Source of the DNA: Ulota crispa
Taxonomy: Eukaryota; Streptophyta; Bryopsida; Orthotrichales; Orthotrichaceae
Assembly (NCBI GenBank): GCA_963920765.1
Contig: OY987243.1
Span: forward strand, 27,585,419-27,649,418
Reading direction: 5' to 3'
DNA: 64,000 nucleotides
Numbering within the stretch: the first letter of the stretch is position 1; every line of letters starts with the position of its first letter. The notes under the pieces were generated by a model that was given only the letters and a program-made list of their open reading frames with translations, ran no database searches and was not told the DNA's origin. A program made the translations under genes and the position numbers. Shown here one piece after another: positions 1 through 12,434 of the stretch.

Positions 1-30
1 AAAAAGAAGGCAACAATTTTGAATCAACTA

Positions 31-343
31 AGGTAGGAGCACCCATAAGCGACGCTATCCCCATAACCGTCAGCTCTGAAATCTTGGAAATTTTTTGGAA
101 GTAAATAGATGTAATGACAAGGATGTACAATGTGTGAACATGAAATCTTATAAGTGGTTATGGGTACAATGGCAGTTTGCTTTTTAAAATTCACAACTTA
201 TTCTCACGGTATCCAAATAATACATTCAAGATTGCAAACTCATTATTTTTCTGTTCCTAATAGGATCCTATAATTTGCTAGCTGATTACTAATGCACTGC
301 ACGTTTAAAACCCTTAGATTGACGCTTATGGGTGCTCCTACCT
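31..343. repeat. MITE, AGGTAG family (copy A1)
   Basis: The two ends form a perfect 22-base terminal inverted repeat: 31-51 reads AGGTAGGAGCACCCATAAGCG and its complement closes the element at 343. TA flanks both sides (29-30 and 344-345), as a TA target duplication would leave. The ends match the A elements at 50.5, 57.3 and 62.5 kb, but the interior differs, so this is a separate subfamily. It encodes no protein. Confidence 0.8.
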
Positions 344-410
344 TATTTGTCTCCAATCAGTTGCCTCAAAAAAATTGCAAGCTTTTATTGGAAGTTCAGT
401 TTTTAACCCT

Positions 411-1064
411 TTAATCCCTAAATGCCTAAGGCCTTTTTTGAGCTTTTAGGAATTTTCTCTAAACTAAACAAAAAGCCAATATTTTGATAAGTTGTATCAA
501 TTTTTTCAAATTGTAATCATACAAATTCAAACTAGATATGTTAGACCTCACAGAGGAAAAGAAACCGCAACAATATCATATATGGGTTGGAGGATTATAA
601 TATTTGATCAAGAGGGTGTTAAAATTGCAAAAATGGCTTCAAATCTTTCAATCCTCTTTCCAAATGTCAAATCTAAAATGTTGGTCACCAAAAAAAATGA
701 GGTTAAAGGGCATAACATACATAACTCCATTCCATTTATGGTTTTTCAAAATCTCTTTCATAAATTTTTTAAAATGAATTTTTAGTGTAACTTTTTCTCC
801 AAGATCTAGTGCATTTGAGGCTCATTTTCATTAGCTCTCAACACTAAAAAAAGTCAAGATTACAATGGACACCCGTGCACAAAATCTAGAAGAGAAAATT
901 CATAATCAATAATTTTCAAAATCAGGTTTTTGATGCTAAAACAAGACTTCAAAAAGAATAATTCTAAAATCAAAAATACTAAAAATAGCAGCTTAGTTAG
1001 GTTTTATTGAATCTCAAAATATTGTTGGCACCAAAATGTGGTGCCTTGGGCATTTAGGAGTTAA
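411..1064 (+). repeat. TTAA-type non-autonomous element, 0.65 kb subfamily (copy 1)
   Basis: Bounded by TTAA at 411-414 and 1061-1064. The left end TCCCTAAATGCCTAAGGCC is matched in inverted form at the right end. The interior (about 490-1040) is colinear in the same orientation with 49.1-49.6 kb, which defines a 0.65 kb subfamily. The short ORF at 492-785 lies inside and resembles no known protein. Confidence 0.75.
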
Positions 1065-1541
1065 AAACCACACACATTGTCCCAAAATCCCTTAGAAACC
1101 AAGGCAGAAAAATTAGATGTGCATTTGAATCAAACATGGATCCAATTTGAATAATCCAACCGTACAAATGTGAAGGACACCTTGTTTGTTGTAATGTATC
1201 AAAATTTCAGCTAGATCTATTGTTGGAGGTGAAATTTTATAATGATTGAGTGAGCCATATATGGGAAATCTCTAGTTTTTCATGCTTGTGTGGATTTGAA
1301 TGTTAACCCTTCATGCAAGCTTTGGTTGAGAAGAGCCTTTCATTTCTAGAAAGTAGGGTTTCCCACCTTTCTAACAAGACTAGTTTCACACAAAATAGAC
1401 AAAAATAGCAGTCACAAGGTGTAGCTAAGTGGACAAAAAGGGTCAAAAATCCCATTTTTATTGCTACCCTAAAACACTTCTACAAGAAATTTGATAGTTG
1501 TTATGGAAAATCATATCAGTGAAAGCAATCAAGAATTGGCC
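1065..1541 (+). repeat. Dispersed repeat C, copy 1, first half
   Basis: This stretch matches, in reverse orientation, about 39.79-40.26 kb; shared blocks lie around the CCACACACA stretch and the sequence before TGTAGCTAAGTGGACAAAAA. The repeat resumes at 2468 after a TTAA-type insertion. No coding capacity was recognised. Confidence 0.7.
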
Positions 1542-2467
1542 TTAACCCCTAAAGGATCGTTGTCACTTTGGGGACCGTTTGGGTTTCAGTCATGTACCTA
1601 TGAGTAAACTATTTTATGTAATTTTCTGAAACTTTAATGGGAGATGGGGAATTCAAAGATCTACATGGGCATCAAAAAAATCTTCATTTTGACATTTATT
1701 GAAGAAATTATGCATGTTTTTCTGAAATTTTGGGGAGAGCTGCCCGTCTGGGCAGCTCAAAAACTTCTTTAAAAACTACATATTTTTAAAATATGTTTTT
1801 GAAACTGGTTCTTTAGATTTTTTCATACATTAGAAGCTTTGAATCATTCAATTTTAATAAATGACATAAAAGTTATAAGGAGTTTTTGCTTGCGGGCAAT
1901 TATGGATTCTCTACTCTAAAGTAAACTTTGAAGTCCTTTATTTTACTCAATTTTCAATATTTTGGAAAAAAAACTAAACCATAGGAAGTAGATTTTTTAT
2001 TACAGCATTATAACCGTTGGGATTTGCATTTTTCATTTCAATAATTAAACTCTTAACAATTTTGTGTTTTGATCCATTCTCTACTTCTTTTTACTTACTA
2101 ATTTTTCCCATGTGTTGTATAGTTCCAATTGATTTGAAAATTCTCCCACACATACCTAACTTGGTCTTCTACATGGGAGAAAAAAACCTCAACTTTGCCT
2201 AGAGCAGTTTTTTTGATATAGGAGTGGTCAACGGCATCTAAAAATTTTGGGTAGTATGAAAAAAAACTTTTTTCTTCACTTCATTTGTAAAAATCTCACT
2301 CCTTGTCATTTGGAATAAGCTCAAATTTTTTGCCCAAGTACCTCATGCTATCTAGAGCAAGATCCTACGGCTAGATTTCTATATATATACCATTCCTCTC
2401 ATTCCCCCAAAAGTGGCAATTTTTAGTCTTTTTCACTAAAGAAATGACTCGGTTGTTTAGGGGTTAA
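1542..2467 (+). repeat. TTAA-type element, 0.93 kb subfamily (B1-1)
   Basis: TTAA at 1542-1545 and 2464-2467 encloses a 918 bp body with ends CCCCTAAAGGA and its complement. The body has the hallmark blocks of this subfamily: a GTACCTATG stretch near one end, GAATCATTCAATTTT in the middle and AGTGGCAATTTTTAG near the other end. It interrupts repeat C. The second copy of C near 39.77 kb reads TTGA (complement TCAA) where this copy has TTAA plus insert, consistent with TTAA duplication. Confidence 0.85.
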
Positions 2468-2886
2468 TGTAGGATGATTTTTTTCTAAAATAAATGATAG
2501 TGTCATTTCAATGGATTCTCAAATACAACAATTGTACTATTACCGTATAGAGGAACAAGACAAGCATATTCCTTAAGCAATTTGAAATTTTGTAAGGTTG
2601 CACAATTGAAATGTGGCACTCTTCTTGGATGTTTGATGTATTGTGTTGTTGCTTTTATCCATCTTTGACCAAATATGGATACGTACTTTGAGGCCATAAT
2701 GTATAAACACCATTATTTATCAACCCACATATATGATTCCATTGTCGTTTCTTGGGTTGGATGCAAAATTCTTATTACCACAAACATTCTTCAAGATCAT
2801 TTTCCAAATTATTGAGCAATTTAATTGTATAGGCCAAAAACTACTCTCCCGAACCAAAATATGGTTTCGTAGTCTCTAAAGGGTTA
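2468..2886 (+). repeat. Dispersed repeat C, copy 1, second half
   Basis: Continues repeat C beyond the TTAA-type insert and matches the reverse complement of about 39.36-39.78 kb, including the block around CCTTAAGCAATTTGAAATTT. Its outer end reads CTCTAAAGGGTTAA, itself like a TTAA-type terminus. The 64-residue minus-strand ORF here is repeat sequence and not a gene. Confidence 0.65.
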
Positions 2887-4596
2887 ATATCGGCAGAATG
2901 TCACTTTCCAACCACCCAAATGGCCAAATCTCGAAAACCTAACGAAAGTTTGTAGCTGTAGCGGCCTATGATGCAATGCCACATAGCCTTTGACTTGAGC
3001 TGAGAACATTTAGCTGGCTAATGCAAGCCCAATATAGCAAGGTTCTTTTTCTGCGCAAATTTTCGCTTTAATCTTACCTCAATTTGTCACTGTCTATCAT
3101 AATATTAAAAAAAAAAAAAAAAAAATGGGTGAAAACTGGATGAAACCACTAAAAGCCCTCCCTTGCAAACACCACGGTCACCAAAATTTAGAAGCAAGTT
3201 GCTAATATTACATAGATGAACCTAATATTAATATATTACATAGATGAACATGTCCACATTATTGATTCTATCCATTTTTTTTCCTGCTTGCATTGTTATG
3301 TGTGTGTTGCTCGAGGGGTCCTAATTCCCAAATTAAGTACCTCAAGTGACTGAAATAACTCTTTATGGGCTAAAAATTCAAGTTGAATTCTTAAACCTTG
3401 AGCGTGCAGTTGTAGTCAACACAATACAAGATACTTTTTTTGTATTTGGATGGAGTCACAACTTTACAACACTTGAGATCAACAGAAATATTGGAATATA
3501 GACAATATTGTTTTAGTGAGCTATTTGAGATCTCAAATTAAAATTTCTTGATGTCAATAAATGCCGATTATACAACAACATATCTATTAAGCCCTGTAGA
3601 CGTGTAAGGATTAACGTAGTGTTATTTGCATTTGTGCAGCTATAAAAGCATTTGGAAAAATCTTTGGCTAATTATATGGCCATATTTGTGAACATTGGTG
3701 CTCACTAGTTCATAATTCAACCAGTGATCTCAAATGTGATTCTCATGATTAGTGCAAGTTGCTAAAGACACTCTAAAATATGCTGAAAGCTTCAATACTA
3801 ATCCCGAAGCCATATTTAATTCTTTATGAATCATCCAAAGTCCATTTGTAATAATTTAGAAAATATATAAGTTTGCAAAACATCTAGAGATACTCGTAAA
3901 GTATTGAGAGATATATTCAAATGAAATTGCACAAGCAAACATTGCAAGATATGTGCAAAACATTGGGAGATTTTTTCATGTACAAAGGCATCAAAAAAAT
4001 TCGTAATTACATTAACAGTCCATAATTAGTAAGATATCATTAGTAAAGTTTACATGGTCTCTACTATTAAGAAGATGTCTTTATATATAAAACGCACTTA
4101 GAAGAAATGCCTTTTGATGCAAGTCGTAGGTTTTGGATTTTAGATTATATATAAACATTTGTGTGTATTATTGCTGTCACTAGCATGATCATATAAAATC
4201 CAAGCCTTCAATCCATGATTCTTTCCAGGTAATTTGGCTACAAACAAGAAGTGTTAATGATTTTGGAATGAGATTTTCTTTCATAAATTTTAAAATGTGA
4301 TGATCTCATTGTAGTAATTTTTAAGTTTTCAGTATTATTTCTTTAATCTACAAGGTCATTTCCCCAACACTCTTTAAACTAATTAATCATTTTAGTACCG
4401 TACTTCTACTAAAGAGCACCCTAGCAACATTGGATTTGATTTTTTCACATGGCAAATTTCTTGCCAAGTTACTCACAAAAAAAAGTACACAAAAATACAT
4501 TTTCAATTTTTGAATGATGACATTTTAAGTTATTTGGGCATTCTTGGGTTTGTGGTTAATTCTCACATTTTGTGGCAAGAAAAAGATTTGATTGAT
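2887..4596. other. No gene recognised; a dispersed repeat and AT-rich filler
   Basis: About 3030-3300 resembles 49.69-49.94 kb in the same orientation (the stretches leading to GATTCTAT and CCTGCTTGCATT). A 19-base adenine run lies at 3107-3125. From 3300 to 4596 I see only AT-rich sequence without coding potential or clear repeat structure. Confidence 0.5.
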
Positions 4597-5522
4597 TTAA
4601 AGGACTATGGCCATTATTTTGTCAAAAGACACTCAAAATTGCCACTTCTATGGCAAAGAGTAAAAAAGTTTGAAGATTGGTCTTTTTGCATATCTAACTG
4701 TAGGATCTTGTACTAGACTTGTATAAGAATGTGCTATTCAAAAATTAAAAAACTTTGACCGCACAGATTGCAAGATATTTGCATTTAAAGTGTAAAAAAC
4801 AAGCTTTTTTGCACCTTGCACTACTAGATAATGTGACTTTGAACTTTTTTAACTTAAAATTTTTGCACCATGGATTTTTGAGGTTTCTTTTTTTATGGTG
4901 GGGAATTGAGTTGAGAATCTTTGGAAAAAAACCAAAACAAAAATTACTTAATTTTCATTCCTAAAAAAAACATTAAATAGACGAAGGTTTGAGATTGAAC
5001 AAAATCTTCCAGTGTTAATAATCTTGAAGTGGAATTGAATCACAATAATCCCAATGGCAAGATTGTTCTAGCAAGCAATCTTCACCCTTTCCAATAGTTT
5101 CTTTTGCAAAAATATTAAATTTGCATTCAAAAATGAAGTTTATAAGTTATTTTTTTAAAGTAAAACCACACTTGCCCGCAAACTAAAACCTCTCATAACT
5201 TTCATCTCATCTATCAAAATTGAATGATTCAAAGCTCCCCATGTCTATATAAGTATAAAATAACCTATTTCAAATTTTTATTTGAAAAAAATGAAATTTT
5301 TAAAAAAGTTTTTGACTGCCCCCTGAACAGCTTTTTTCAAAAAATCATATATAACTTCTTCAATAATTGTCGGAATGAAGAAAAAATTACCTTCCCACAT
5401 AGATCTTTGAATTCCTCACCTTCAATAAAAGCTTTAGAAAATTACACAAAGTAGTTTAGCCATAGGTACATGCCCAAAATCCCATTTGTCCCCTGGAGGG
5501 ACAATAGTCCTTTAGGGGTTAA
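4597..5522 (-). repeat. TTAA-type element, 0.93 kb subfamily (B1-3), left tip damaged
   Basis: The right end has CCTTTAGGGG then TTAA at 5519-5522. The left end keeps TTAA at 4597-4600 followed directly by AGGACTATGG, so the CCCCT tip has been deleted. The interior runs antiparallel to the copy at 9483-10407. The small ORFs at 4510-4964 and 5224-5454 are incidental. Confidence 0.75.
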
Positions 5523-7097
5523 GGTTTTATTTTGGAAAAGTTGCAGTTAAAGTTAGTTTCAATGTTCAATTTTAGTGTCCTTCTTATCATATTCCAAATG
5601 ATTTTGGTGGAAGCTAAACTGCTAGGATACATCTTGCACACCAAAAAGTGTGATGAATAGCATCACTAAAGAGCTCATCAACCTATGACAAGTTGCCACA
5701 TTGAAAAGACGTTGAAAAGACAAGCATCAAGTTGAGAATAAAGTGAAGATTTCCCTTGGGCACTCTCTTGGATAATGAGGGCCTTTATTTTGTTAACAAA
5801 ATCTAAACGTGTGTTTGTGCTAATTTGACTTGGAATGTTTTTGTTATACAAATTAGAATTCACTCATTGTTGAATTTTATTTCATTCATAAAGATTTTGG
5901 TCAATAAATGGAGCTTAAAAAAAATTTGTATTAGGTGGTAACTCTTTGAAAATTGCATTGCATGCTCATTTATGAAATTGTGATCATGGATTTGGAAGGG
6001 GGGGGTCATTGATTTTGAAATAATAATAACAAATACTAAATTTTCATAAGTGCTTTTTTTCCATCTTAGTGCACAAAAATTGTCATTTTTGCATTAGAAG
6101 TTTTGGACGGCTAAAAAAAACCAAGAAAATCCATACTCATCCACATTTATTCACGAATATCTAAAAATCTACATGGCCTATTTGGAGGGTTTTTTGGTAG
6201 CACCATCTAAAACCCTTGAAGTTCAATATCCTAAAATGACAATTTTGTTTTGATGTTTAATGCTTGGTTGCCCCAAAGGAAAGTTTCCTTACAAGATTTC
6301 ACATGCCTCTATGAGGTATTGAATTTGATTTTTTAGTCTTGCTATAAACTAAAAAATATTGAGGCATTTAAGTGGTCCATGTAAGTGTCGTAATGGCAAA
6401 ATAAGAAAAATGTCAAATGAGTGTCTCAAGAGTCTTGATTGGATGGAATACCATACAAGGCAAGGTAGTAAACAATATTTTATAGGTTGTTACCAATTGA
6501 TACCCCTTATAAACTTTTTTACATGTGCTTTGTGGCAGTAGGAAATTTGCTAGCAAGGGTTCAAGCATGTTTTAAACCCATATCATGGCTACATTCATTG
6601 ATTGTGGTGGTCATTTTTTTCAGTGCAATAGCAATTTGAAGCCCTAAAACTCAACATACAAAGAAGAGCAATCTTCTATAATTTTTAGGTCTATGCATTC
6701 ACATCTATTCTTGCTTCTCACAAATATTGAGATGAATCAAGGGCTTATAGAATTTTGTGAAAATTAATAAATAGCAACTAACTACCAAAAAGTGAGCCTT
6801 TGCCATCACAAGTTGTTTGATCAAATGTTATAATCTCCCATCTCCCACGGTCAATTGTTCCCAAAATTTGCAAGCCATTTTCTAGGTAGGTGTTCCACTA
6901 TTTTCAATGGTTTCTTTTTGTGGATCATCCAAGTGACTAAGATACAATGCATCAAAATTGTAAATCTTCCAAAACCCTAATTTTGGTGAAAATGGCTTGA
7001 ATGCTCAACGGTTAATAATGATCATACAAGGACAATTCAAAAACTTCAAAACCGCCTTCCAAAAATGAGGAAAACACCCTTGGGCATTTAGGGTTAA
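5523..7097. repeat. AT-rich region with dispersed repeat L (copy 1)
   Basis: No gene is recognised. About 6760-6960 matches the reverse complement of about 47.90-48.10 kb, in blocks such as TTTGATCAAATGTTATAATC and GTGGATCATCCAAGTG. The stretch ends with GGGCATTTAGGG and TTAA at 7094-7097, a terminus like those of the 0.65 kb TTAA subfamily, but I could not find its partner end. 5523-6700 is otherwise unassigned. Confidence 0.5.
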
Positions 7098-7518
7098 ATT
7101 CTTAATAATTCAATGTTTTGAATTATTCTCTACTTTTTTTTATGTACTATTTTTTCCCATGTGTTGTACAACTCCAAATGATTTGAGATTTTCTGAGTAT
7201 GTACCCACCTTGCCTTGAAGAATGAGTCCAAAAAGCCATAACCATTTTGGAAATTTCATTTATGCAAATGTGAAATTGTGAAGTGAAGCTGCCCAGGTTT
7301 TTGAGAAGGGCTTTTCCTCAATTCAAATTCAAATATCTCACAATCTTCATGGCGGAATATTTGAATTTTTTTTCACGTTTCTTGAAACTAGTGTATTATA
7401 AGATCACATAGTTACAGGTGTCCAAAAATGTTTTTTTTCTAAAATTTGGTACTTGTACTAGAGATGGCAATATTGGAACTATTTTAGTGAAAACTTACCT
7501 TGGTCCTTTAGGAGTTAA
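7098..7518 (+). repeat. Truncated TTAA-type element (0.93 kb subfamily)
   Basis: Only the distal half of a 0.93 kb element is present, starting in the middle of the consensus (TTGTTAAGAATTT-like block) and ending at CCTTTAGGAG with TTAA at 7515-7518. The proximal half is missing at the junction with the preceding TTAA terminus. Confidence 0.65.
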
Positions 7519-7667
7519 ACATCAACAAATTTCCTAATATTTTGCCTAAAATTCAAAGAACCAATGTTATTTTGCATTAGATTATTTATTTATTTGGAGA
7601 AATCCCATTGTTTTGCATAATACAACTCTGGGCAGAGTTCATAAATACGTGAATAATCCATACTTGA

Positions 7668-8887
7668 TTTACCCCCTAAAGGACCAAGCCCTTTTTTTTG
7701 TAAAAGTCACTAAAACTGCCACTTTTGGGGGAATGAGTAGAAAGGTAAGAAAAAAAGTTTTTTTGAAAATCCAATCGTAGGATCTTGCTCTAGTCTACTA
7801 GATGTAATTGTGGGAAAAAAATCAGCTCATTTGGAATGGAGAGGAGTGAGATATTGCATCTAAAGTGAAGAGAAAACATTTTTTTCTCTCCTACCCGGAA
7901 TTTTCAAAAGCCTTTGACCACTCTTATAGCAAAACAATTGTTCTACACAAAAGTGAGGTTTATTTTCTCCATATAAAAGACCAAGTTAGGTATGTGTGGG
8001 AGAATTTTTAGATCAATCGAAGGTGCAAAACAAATTCAAAAAATCTTTGAATGCTAGAAGGTCTTGCAATTTGCAATTACACTAAGTAAAATTGAAAATT
8101 TTATATAAAATTCAGAAATTCAAATTACATTGATCCAAACGGTACAAAACAAGAGATCTTAACTTCAAACCAATTGGGAAAAAAAACACTAAATCAAATG
8201 AGCACATTGCTCAAAAACAATTAAATTATGAATTTAGCAAGGGGGCAGGATTTCAAGGGCCATGAGGATGGGCCCCATTTGCCCCCATTCCTCACCCCTA
8301 GAAGCAGCCCCACCATCCAACTTGGGGGCCACGTGGTGGACATTGTGAGCATGCCTCCTTGTGTTACTGCCAAGGGAGGGGAGCTTTCTGAGTTTCGAAA
8401 CAGGTTCAGCACTCTCACTCCCCTCACGTCCCCATCGTGAAGTTCCTGCTCCCCTCACGTTCCCACCTCGAGCTTTGTTCCCCTGCTGCTGTTCACCATC
8501 GATGTCTGCCACATGGCACCTAAACATTGGCAACTCTCCCTCCAAAGCAAGATCTGTCAGGCCGGTGTCAGGAATGGGTGTGACACCAAACGCTGCCCAA
8601 ACAACTGCTAAACCCTGCCCTTGGTGAGCTGCCCTTGTAGGAGTCAACATCCATATACAAAGGGGAGGAGTTGCCCAAGCTGCTCCATCTTCCCCTTTTT
8701 TGAAAAAAACTTGTGTAACTTCTTCGTCAAATGTCGGAATGAAGAAAAAATTTGATGCCCACGTAGGTTTTTGAATTCCCCACCTTCAATAAAAGTTTCA
8801 AAAAATCACATTAATTAGAAAATTTGTAGGTACATGTCCAAAGTACGGCTTGTCCCCCAAGGGGACAATTGGTCCTTTAGGGGTTAA
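7668..8887 (-). repeat. TTAA-type element carrying a GC-rich passenger (B1-2)
   Basis: Left end TTTA-CCCCCTAAAGGACCAAG, right end CCTTTAGGGG with TTAA at 8884-8887. The outer about 350 bp and the last about 200 bp match other 0.93 kb copies. The middle (about 8010-8690) does not and includes a GC-rich block. The total of 1.2 kb exceeds the usual 0.93 kb. Confidence 0.75.
8233..8690. other. GC-rich passenger segment inside a TTAA-type element
   Basis: Base composition changes sharply from AT-rich flanks to GC-rich sequence with many C runs. Overlapping open frames occur on both strands (8228-8440, 8361-8627, 8234-8650 minus), the usual effect of GC-rich DNA, and none resembles a known protein. 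A comparable GC-rich block occupies the same internal position in the copy at 36702-37785. Captured host sequence is one explanation; an unrelated nested insertion is another. Confidence 0.55.
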
Positions 8888-9006
8888 ACATGACATTTAA
8901 GACCTTGTAATTACAATGCTTCTGAAAAATCTAGCCTTGGGCAATATTACTAGCAAAGAAAGATTCATTTGAGCATTAAGCTCATCCAAATATTATTATA
9001 TGGTAC

Positions 9007-9362
9007 TTTACCCCTAAACATCCAAGAGGACCAAAAATTGTCCTTTGGCTTTGAAAAAAGATTATGTAGCCTAGAGAAAAATTGTTTATCATCTAATTTT
9101 TTTCTAGAACTGATCATAAACACTTAGTGCATCATGGAAAGCAAAAATAAATCCATCAAATACCCTCATTTTTTTAAATACTTGAAGTTGTGAGAAAATT
9201 CAAAATCACAATGTTAAGTCCCAAGCTACCCTTGTTGCAATTTTCATGGGATCAACTTGCATTGTTGGCTTTTTCAACTTTTTGAAGCAGTACTAATGGT
9301 GCCCATGTGCAAAAACAATGTAGATTGCTAAGGCAAGCCACGCTGACCCATTTGTCCTTTAA
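9007..9362 (-). repeat. TTAA-type element, 0.35 kb subfamily (copy 1)
   Basis: Begins TTTA-CCCCTAAACATCC and ends TTGTCC-TTTAA. Its interior is the reverse complement of 50195-50548, including the block around AACTTTTTGAAGCA and GCCCATGTGCAAAA. It abuts the next TTAA-type element and shares the TTAA at 9359-9362. Confidence 0.7.
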
Positions 9363-9482
9363 TCCCTCAAGGCCTAAGCAGCCTTCTTTTAGCTTTCTAG
9401 CAATTTGGGCAAGTCACTGCAAATGGATTTTTCATTTGTTTTTTTTTTAAATTTTCACATATTAAGTACCCAAGGAGTAGCT

Positions 9483-10407
9483 TTAATCCCTAAAGGACCA
9501 TTGTCCCTATGGGGGACAAATGGGATTTTGGGCAAGTACCTATGGCCTCAATTTTTGTCCTGATTTTTTGAAACTATTTTGGAAGATAGAAAAATACACT
9601 AGCTTTTGGGGAATATGATTTTTATTCCAAATGATGCTAGGGAGCAAAAGTTATGCCCAAATAAGCACAAATTTGGGGAGTCTAGGCAATAAAAAAAATT
9701 ACAAAAAATTGAAGTATTTTTAATGTTTTTTTCCTCATAGATTATATCTTTGTCTACATCTGAAGCTTTGATTCATTCCATTTTGACTAATTATGAGAAA
9801 GTTATGGACAATCTTGTTTTTTGGGCAATTCAAGCATCTTCTTAAAAATAACTTATAAAATTATTTTTTGAATGCAAGTTTAACATTTTTTCAAAAAAAA
9901 ATTGTTGGAAAAGGTGAAGTTTGCTTTCTAGAACAATCTCACATTTGGGATTATTGAGTTTCAATACCATTGCATGGTTATTAACAATTTAAGTTCTTGT
10001 TCAATTTCATACCTACTTCTACCTAATGTTTTTTTTAAGAAAGAAAATCAAGTATTTTTTGTTTTGATTTTTTCCCCAAGATTCCCAACTCAAATTTCCA
10101 CCACAAAAAATAAAGCTCCAAACTTTGTGGTGCAAAAATTTTAAGTTAAAAAAGTTCATAGTTAAATAATCTAATCATGCAAGGTGCAAAAAAACTTGTT
10201 TTTTACACTTTGAATGCAAATATCTTCCAATATGTACGGTCAAAGTTCTTGAGTTTTGTATGACACATTCTCATACTAGTGTAGTACAAGATCCTATAGT
10301 CAAATATGCAAAAAGACCAATTTTCAAACTTTTTTACTCTTTGCCATAGAAGTGGCAATTTTGAGTGTCTTTTGACCAAATAAAGGCCATGGTCCTTCAG
10401 GGGTTAA
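9483..10407 (+). repeat. TTAA-type element, 0.93 kb subfamily (B1-4), nested in B2-1
   Basis: TTAA at 9483-9486 and 10404-10407 flank a 917 bp body with ends TCCCTAAAGGACC and GGTCCTTCAGGGG. The uninterrupted sister element reads GTAGCTTTAAGGCCC at 50.89-50.91 kb. Here the same sequence is split exactly at TTAA, with TTAA on both sides of the insert, which demonstrates a 4 bp TTAA duplication. Confidence 0.9.
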
Positions 10408-10863
10408 GGCCCAACAATTTTCATGACTTTAACTTCGTGGCTCAAAAGTTATTGCATGATCTATTGCTTTCTTTGCTCATCAAGGCAACCTGGGCAGCAC
10501 AAAAATTCTTTAAAATTTATATTTCAAGTTAGCTTTTTTTTAAATTGGTTCTTTAGATCTATATATATATATATATATATGTATGTGTAGGAAGCTTTGA
10601 ATCATTCAATTTTTGCTAATGAGATGAAAGTTATAAGAAGTTTTGTTTCCGGTTAGGTGTGGAGTCTCTCAAAACCACACCTACTTGCAAACTAAAACTT
10701 TTCATAACTTTCATCTCATTAGCAAAAATTGAATGATTCAAAGCTTCGCACCTATATATGCGTCTAAAGAACCAATTAAAAAAAAATTGAAATGTAATTT
10801 TTAAAGAAATTTTTTAACTGCCCAAGCTGCCCTGACAAGCAAAGAAAACAACAAGTCATGTAT

Positions 10864-11324
10864 AGTGCGTGCCACCATAAACCAACAAAAATGCAACAAT
10901 CATATTAACTATTTATAGCAACTCTCAAAGAATTATATTATCTCTTTGTAACTACAAGCAATGGGATGTTAGAAAAAAATTTACAAAGAGAAATGGAAGC
11001 TATCATTTGCCAAAAAAAAGTTATCATCATTAAAAAATGGTAATAATTGGACATTTTACACTAAGAGGGCAAAGAATTGGCCATCCTAGCACTTGCTGCC
11101 TCAAATACTAATAATTAATTTGCTTGAAATTGACCAATTGACTAACTAAATTGATAAAAATCCAAAGTGGAATCATGCTACTTGGTCAATTCATTTATGT
11201 CCCGTGACAAGTACAAGAAGTGTCATCTCAGTGGTGGAGCATGTCATAGCTAAAAGCTAATAATCAAACAACCCAAAAATTGGTCACTTTCCATGGTTTG
11301 TTGGTTTATGGTGGCACACACCAT
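10864..11324. repeat. Inverted-repeat element D nested in B2-1
   Basis: The ends are inverted copies built on GTGCCACCATAAACCAACAA, about 25-28 bp imperfect. The uninterrupted sister element near 51.32 kb lacks this segment, so it is a genuine insertion of about 460 bp. The target duplication is not clear and no coding capacity is seen. Confidence 0.7.
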
Positions 11325-12162
11325 AGTAACTTTTGAACCATGAAGTCAAAAGTTATGAAAATTGTTGGACCTTAAAGCCACTCCTTTGGTTCTTCATGTG
11401 TAAAAATTTAAAAATAAATAAATAAAAAACCCATTGGTAGTGACCTGCCCAAAATTGCTAGCTTGGGCCTTGAGGGGTTAAGGGTTAAACCTTCTTGGAA
11501 TCCAACTTTTAGCAAACTAACTAATACCAATTATGTAAAATGAATAAATAACCTTTCAAATTGCCAATTTCCCTTCTTGTTTAAATGATTGAATGATATA
11601 ATCAAGGGTTCTTCAACAAGCCAAATGACTCCCTTATGTTATTGTAAAAAAATGCAAAATATTCTATTATTGTCAAAGTTTACTGTATTGGAGTAGGTGT
11701 ATAGTTGGGTACAGGGTGCTTACCAATTATTGATTTCAATTTTTGAGTTTTTTTGGTGAAACAAGATGTATGTTTGGTATATTTTTGTCAAAAAAAAAAA
11801 TCATTGCATTCTTATGGAATGCCAAGCAAGTACATCAAATTTCAGCTCTTAAAAATCAAAACTTCATTTTTGGTGAATGATTTTGTAAGGAACTCATGGT
11901 TTTACATGATAAATTGTTGAAAAATATTGGTGATGAATTTTTTTAGATTTGATTGCAAGGATATGTAGGAAACGTCCATACGCACATCTTCCATGTTAAA
12001 AAAAATCCCCTAAAGTAACAAAACTTTGAACTACAAAAGATTCAATGAAATTTGTGATAAGCCAAAATTTTGTAAAATATATATTTTTCTATGAAAATCA
12101 AAATTTGTTATTTGACTCAAATATTATAATTGTCATGGACATGAACGGATTGACCTAGGAGG

Positions 12163-12410
12163 TTCTAGAAAGTTCTAGAAGATTAGAAGGATCTAGAGGA
12201 TTAGAAGGATCTAAAGGATTAGAAGGTTCTAGAAAGTTTTAGAAAGATAAAAGGTCTTGAAAGCTTCTAGAAGGTTGAAAGCCTCTAGAAGGTTGGAAGC
12301 TTCTAAAAGACTGAAAGCTTTTAGAAGCTTAAAAGCTTCTAGATGACTAAGAGCTTTTAGCTTGAAAGCTTCTAGAAGCTTGGAAGCTTGGAAGCCTCTA
12401 GAAGGGTTGA
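12163..12410 (+). promoter_or_regulatory. Heat-shock element cluster
   Basis: Heat-shock factors bind alternating nGAAn/nTTCn pentamers. 12163-12180 reads TTCTAGAAAGTTCTAGAA, four contiguous perfect pentamers; 12222-12234 gives three (GAAggTTCtaGAA). Further TTCTAGAA cores occur at 12265-12272 and 12369-12376, with degenerate copies between. The downstream edge lies about 20-60 bp from a TATA box. Heat inducibility itself is inference. Confidence 0.6.
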
Positions 12411-12426
12411 AGCCTCAACCCTTGAG

Positions 12427-12434
12427 TATATATA
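12427..12434 (+). promoter_or_regulatory. TATA box of the LTR-like segment
   Basis: TATATATA in the context GAGTATATATAGGAG, directly downstream of the heat-shock-element array. Transcription would begin about 25-35 bp further on, near 12460. Confidence 0.55.

Larger units (their letters stand above)
9359..11481. repeat. TTAA-type foldback element (B2-1) with two nested insertions
   Basis: Ends are TTAA-TCCCTCAAGGCC and GGCCTTGAGGGG-TTAA (11478-11481). Without its inserts it is a near-palindrome centred near 10667 that matches the cleaner copy at 50774-51509. A 0.93 kb TTAA element (9483-10407) sits in the left arm and a separate inverted-repeat element (about 10864-11324) in the right arm. 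Confidence 0.85.

Noticed and set aside
8234..8650. 138-residue minus ORF in the GC-rich block
   Set aside because: Several frames on both strands are open at once, none has known motifs, and the block sits inside a transposable element.
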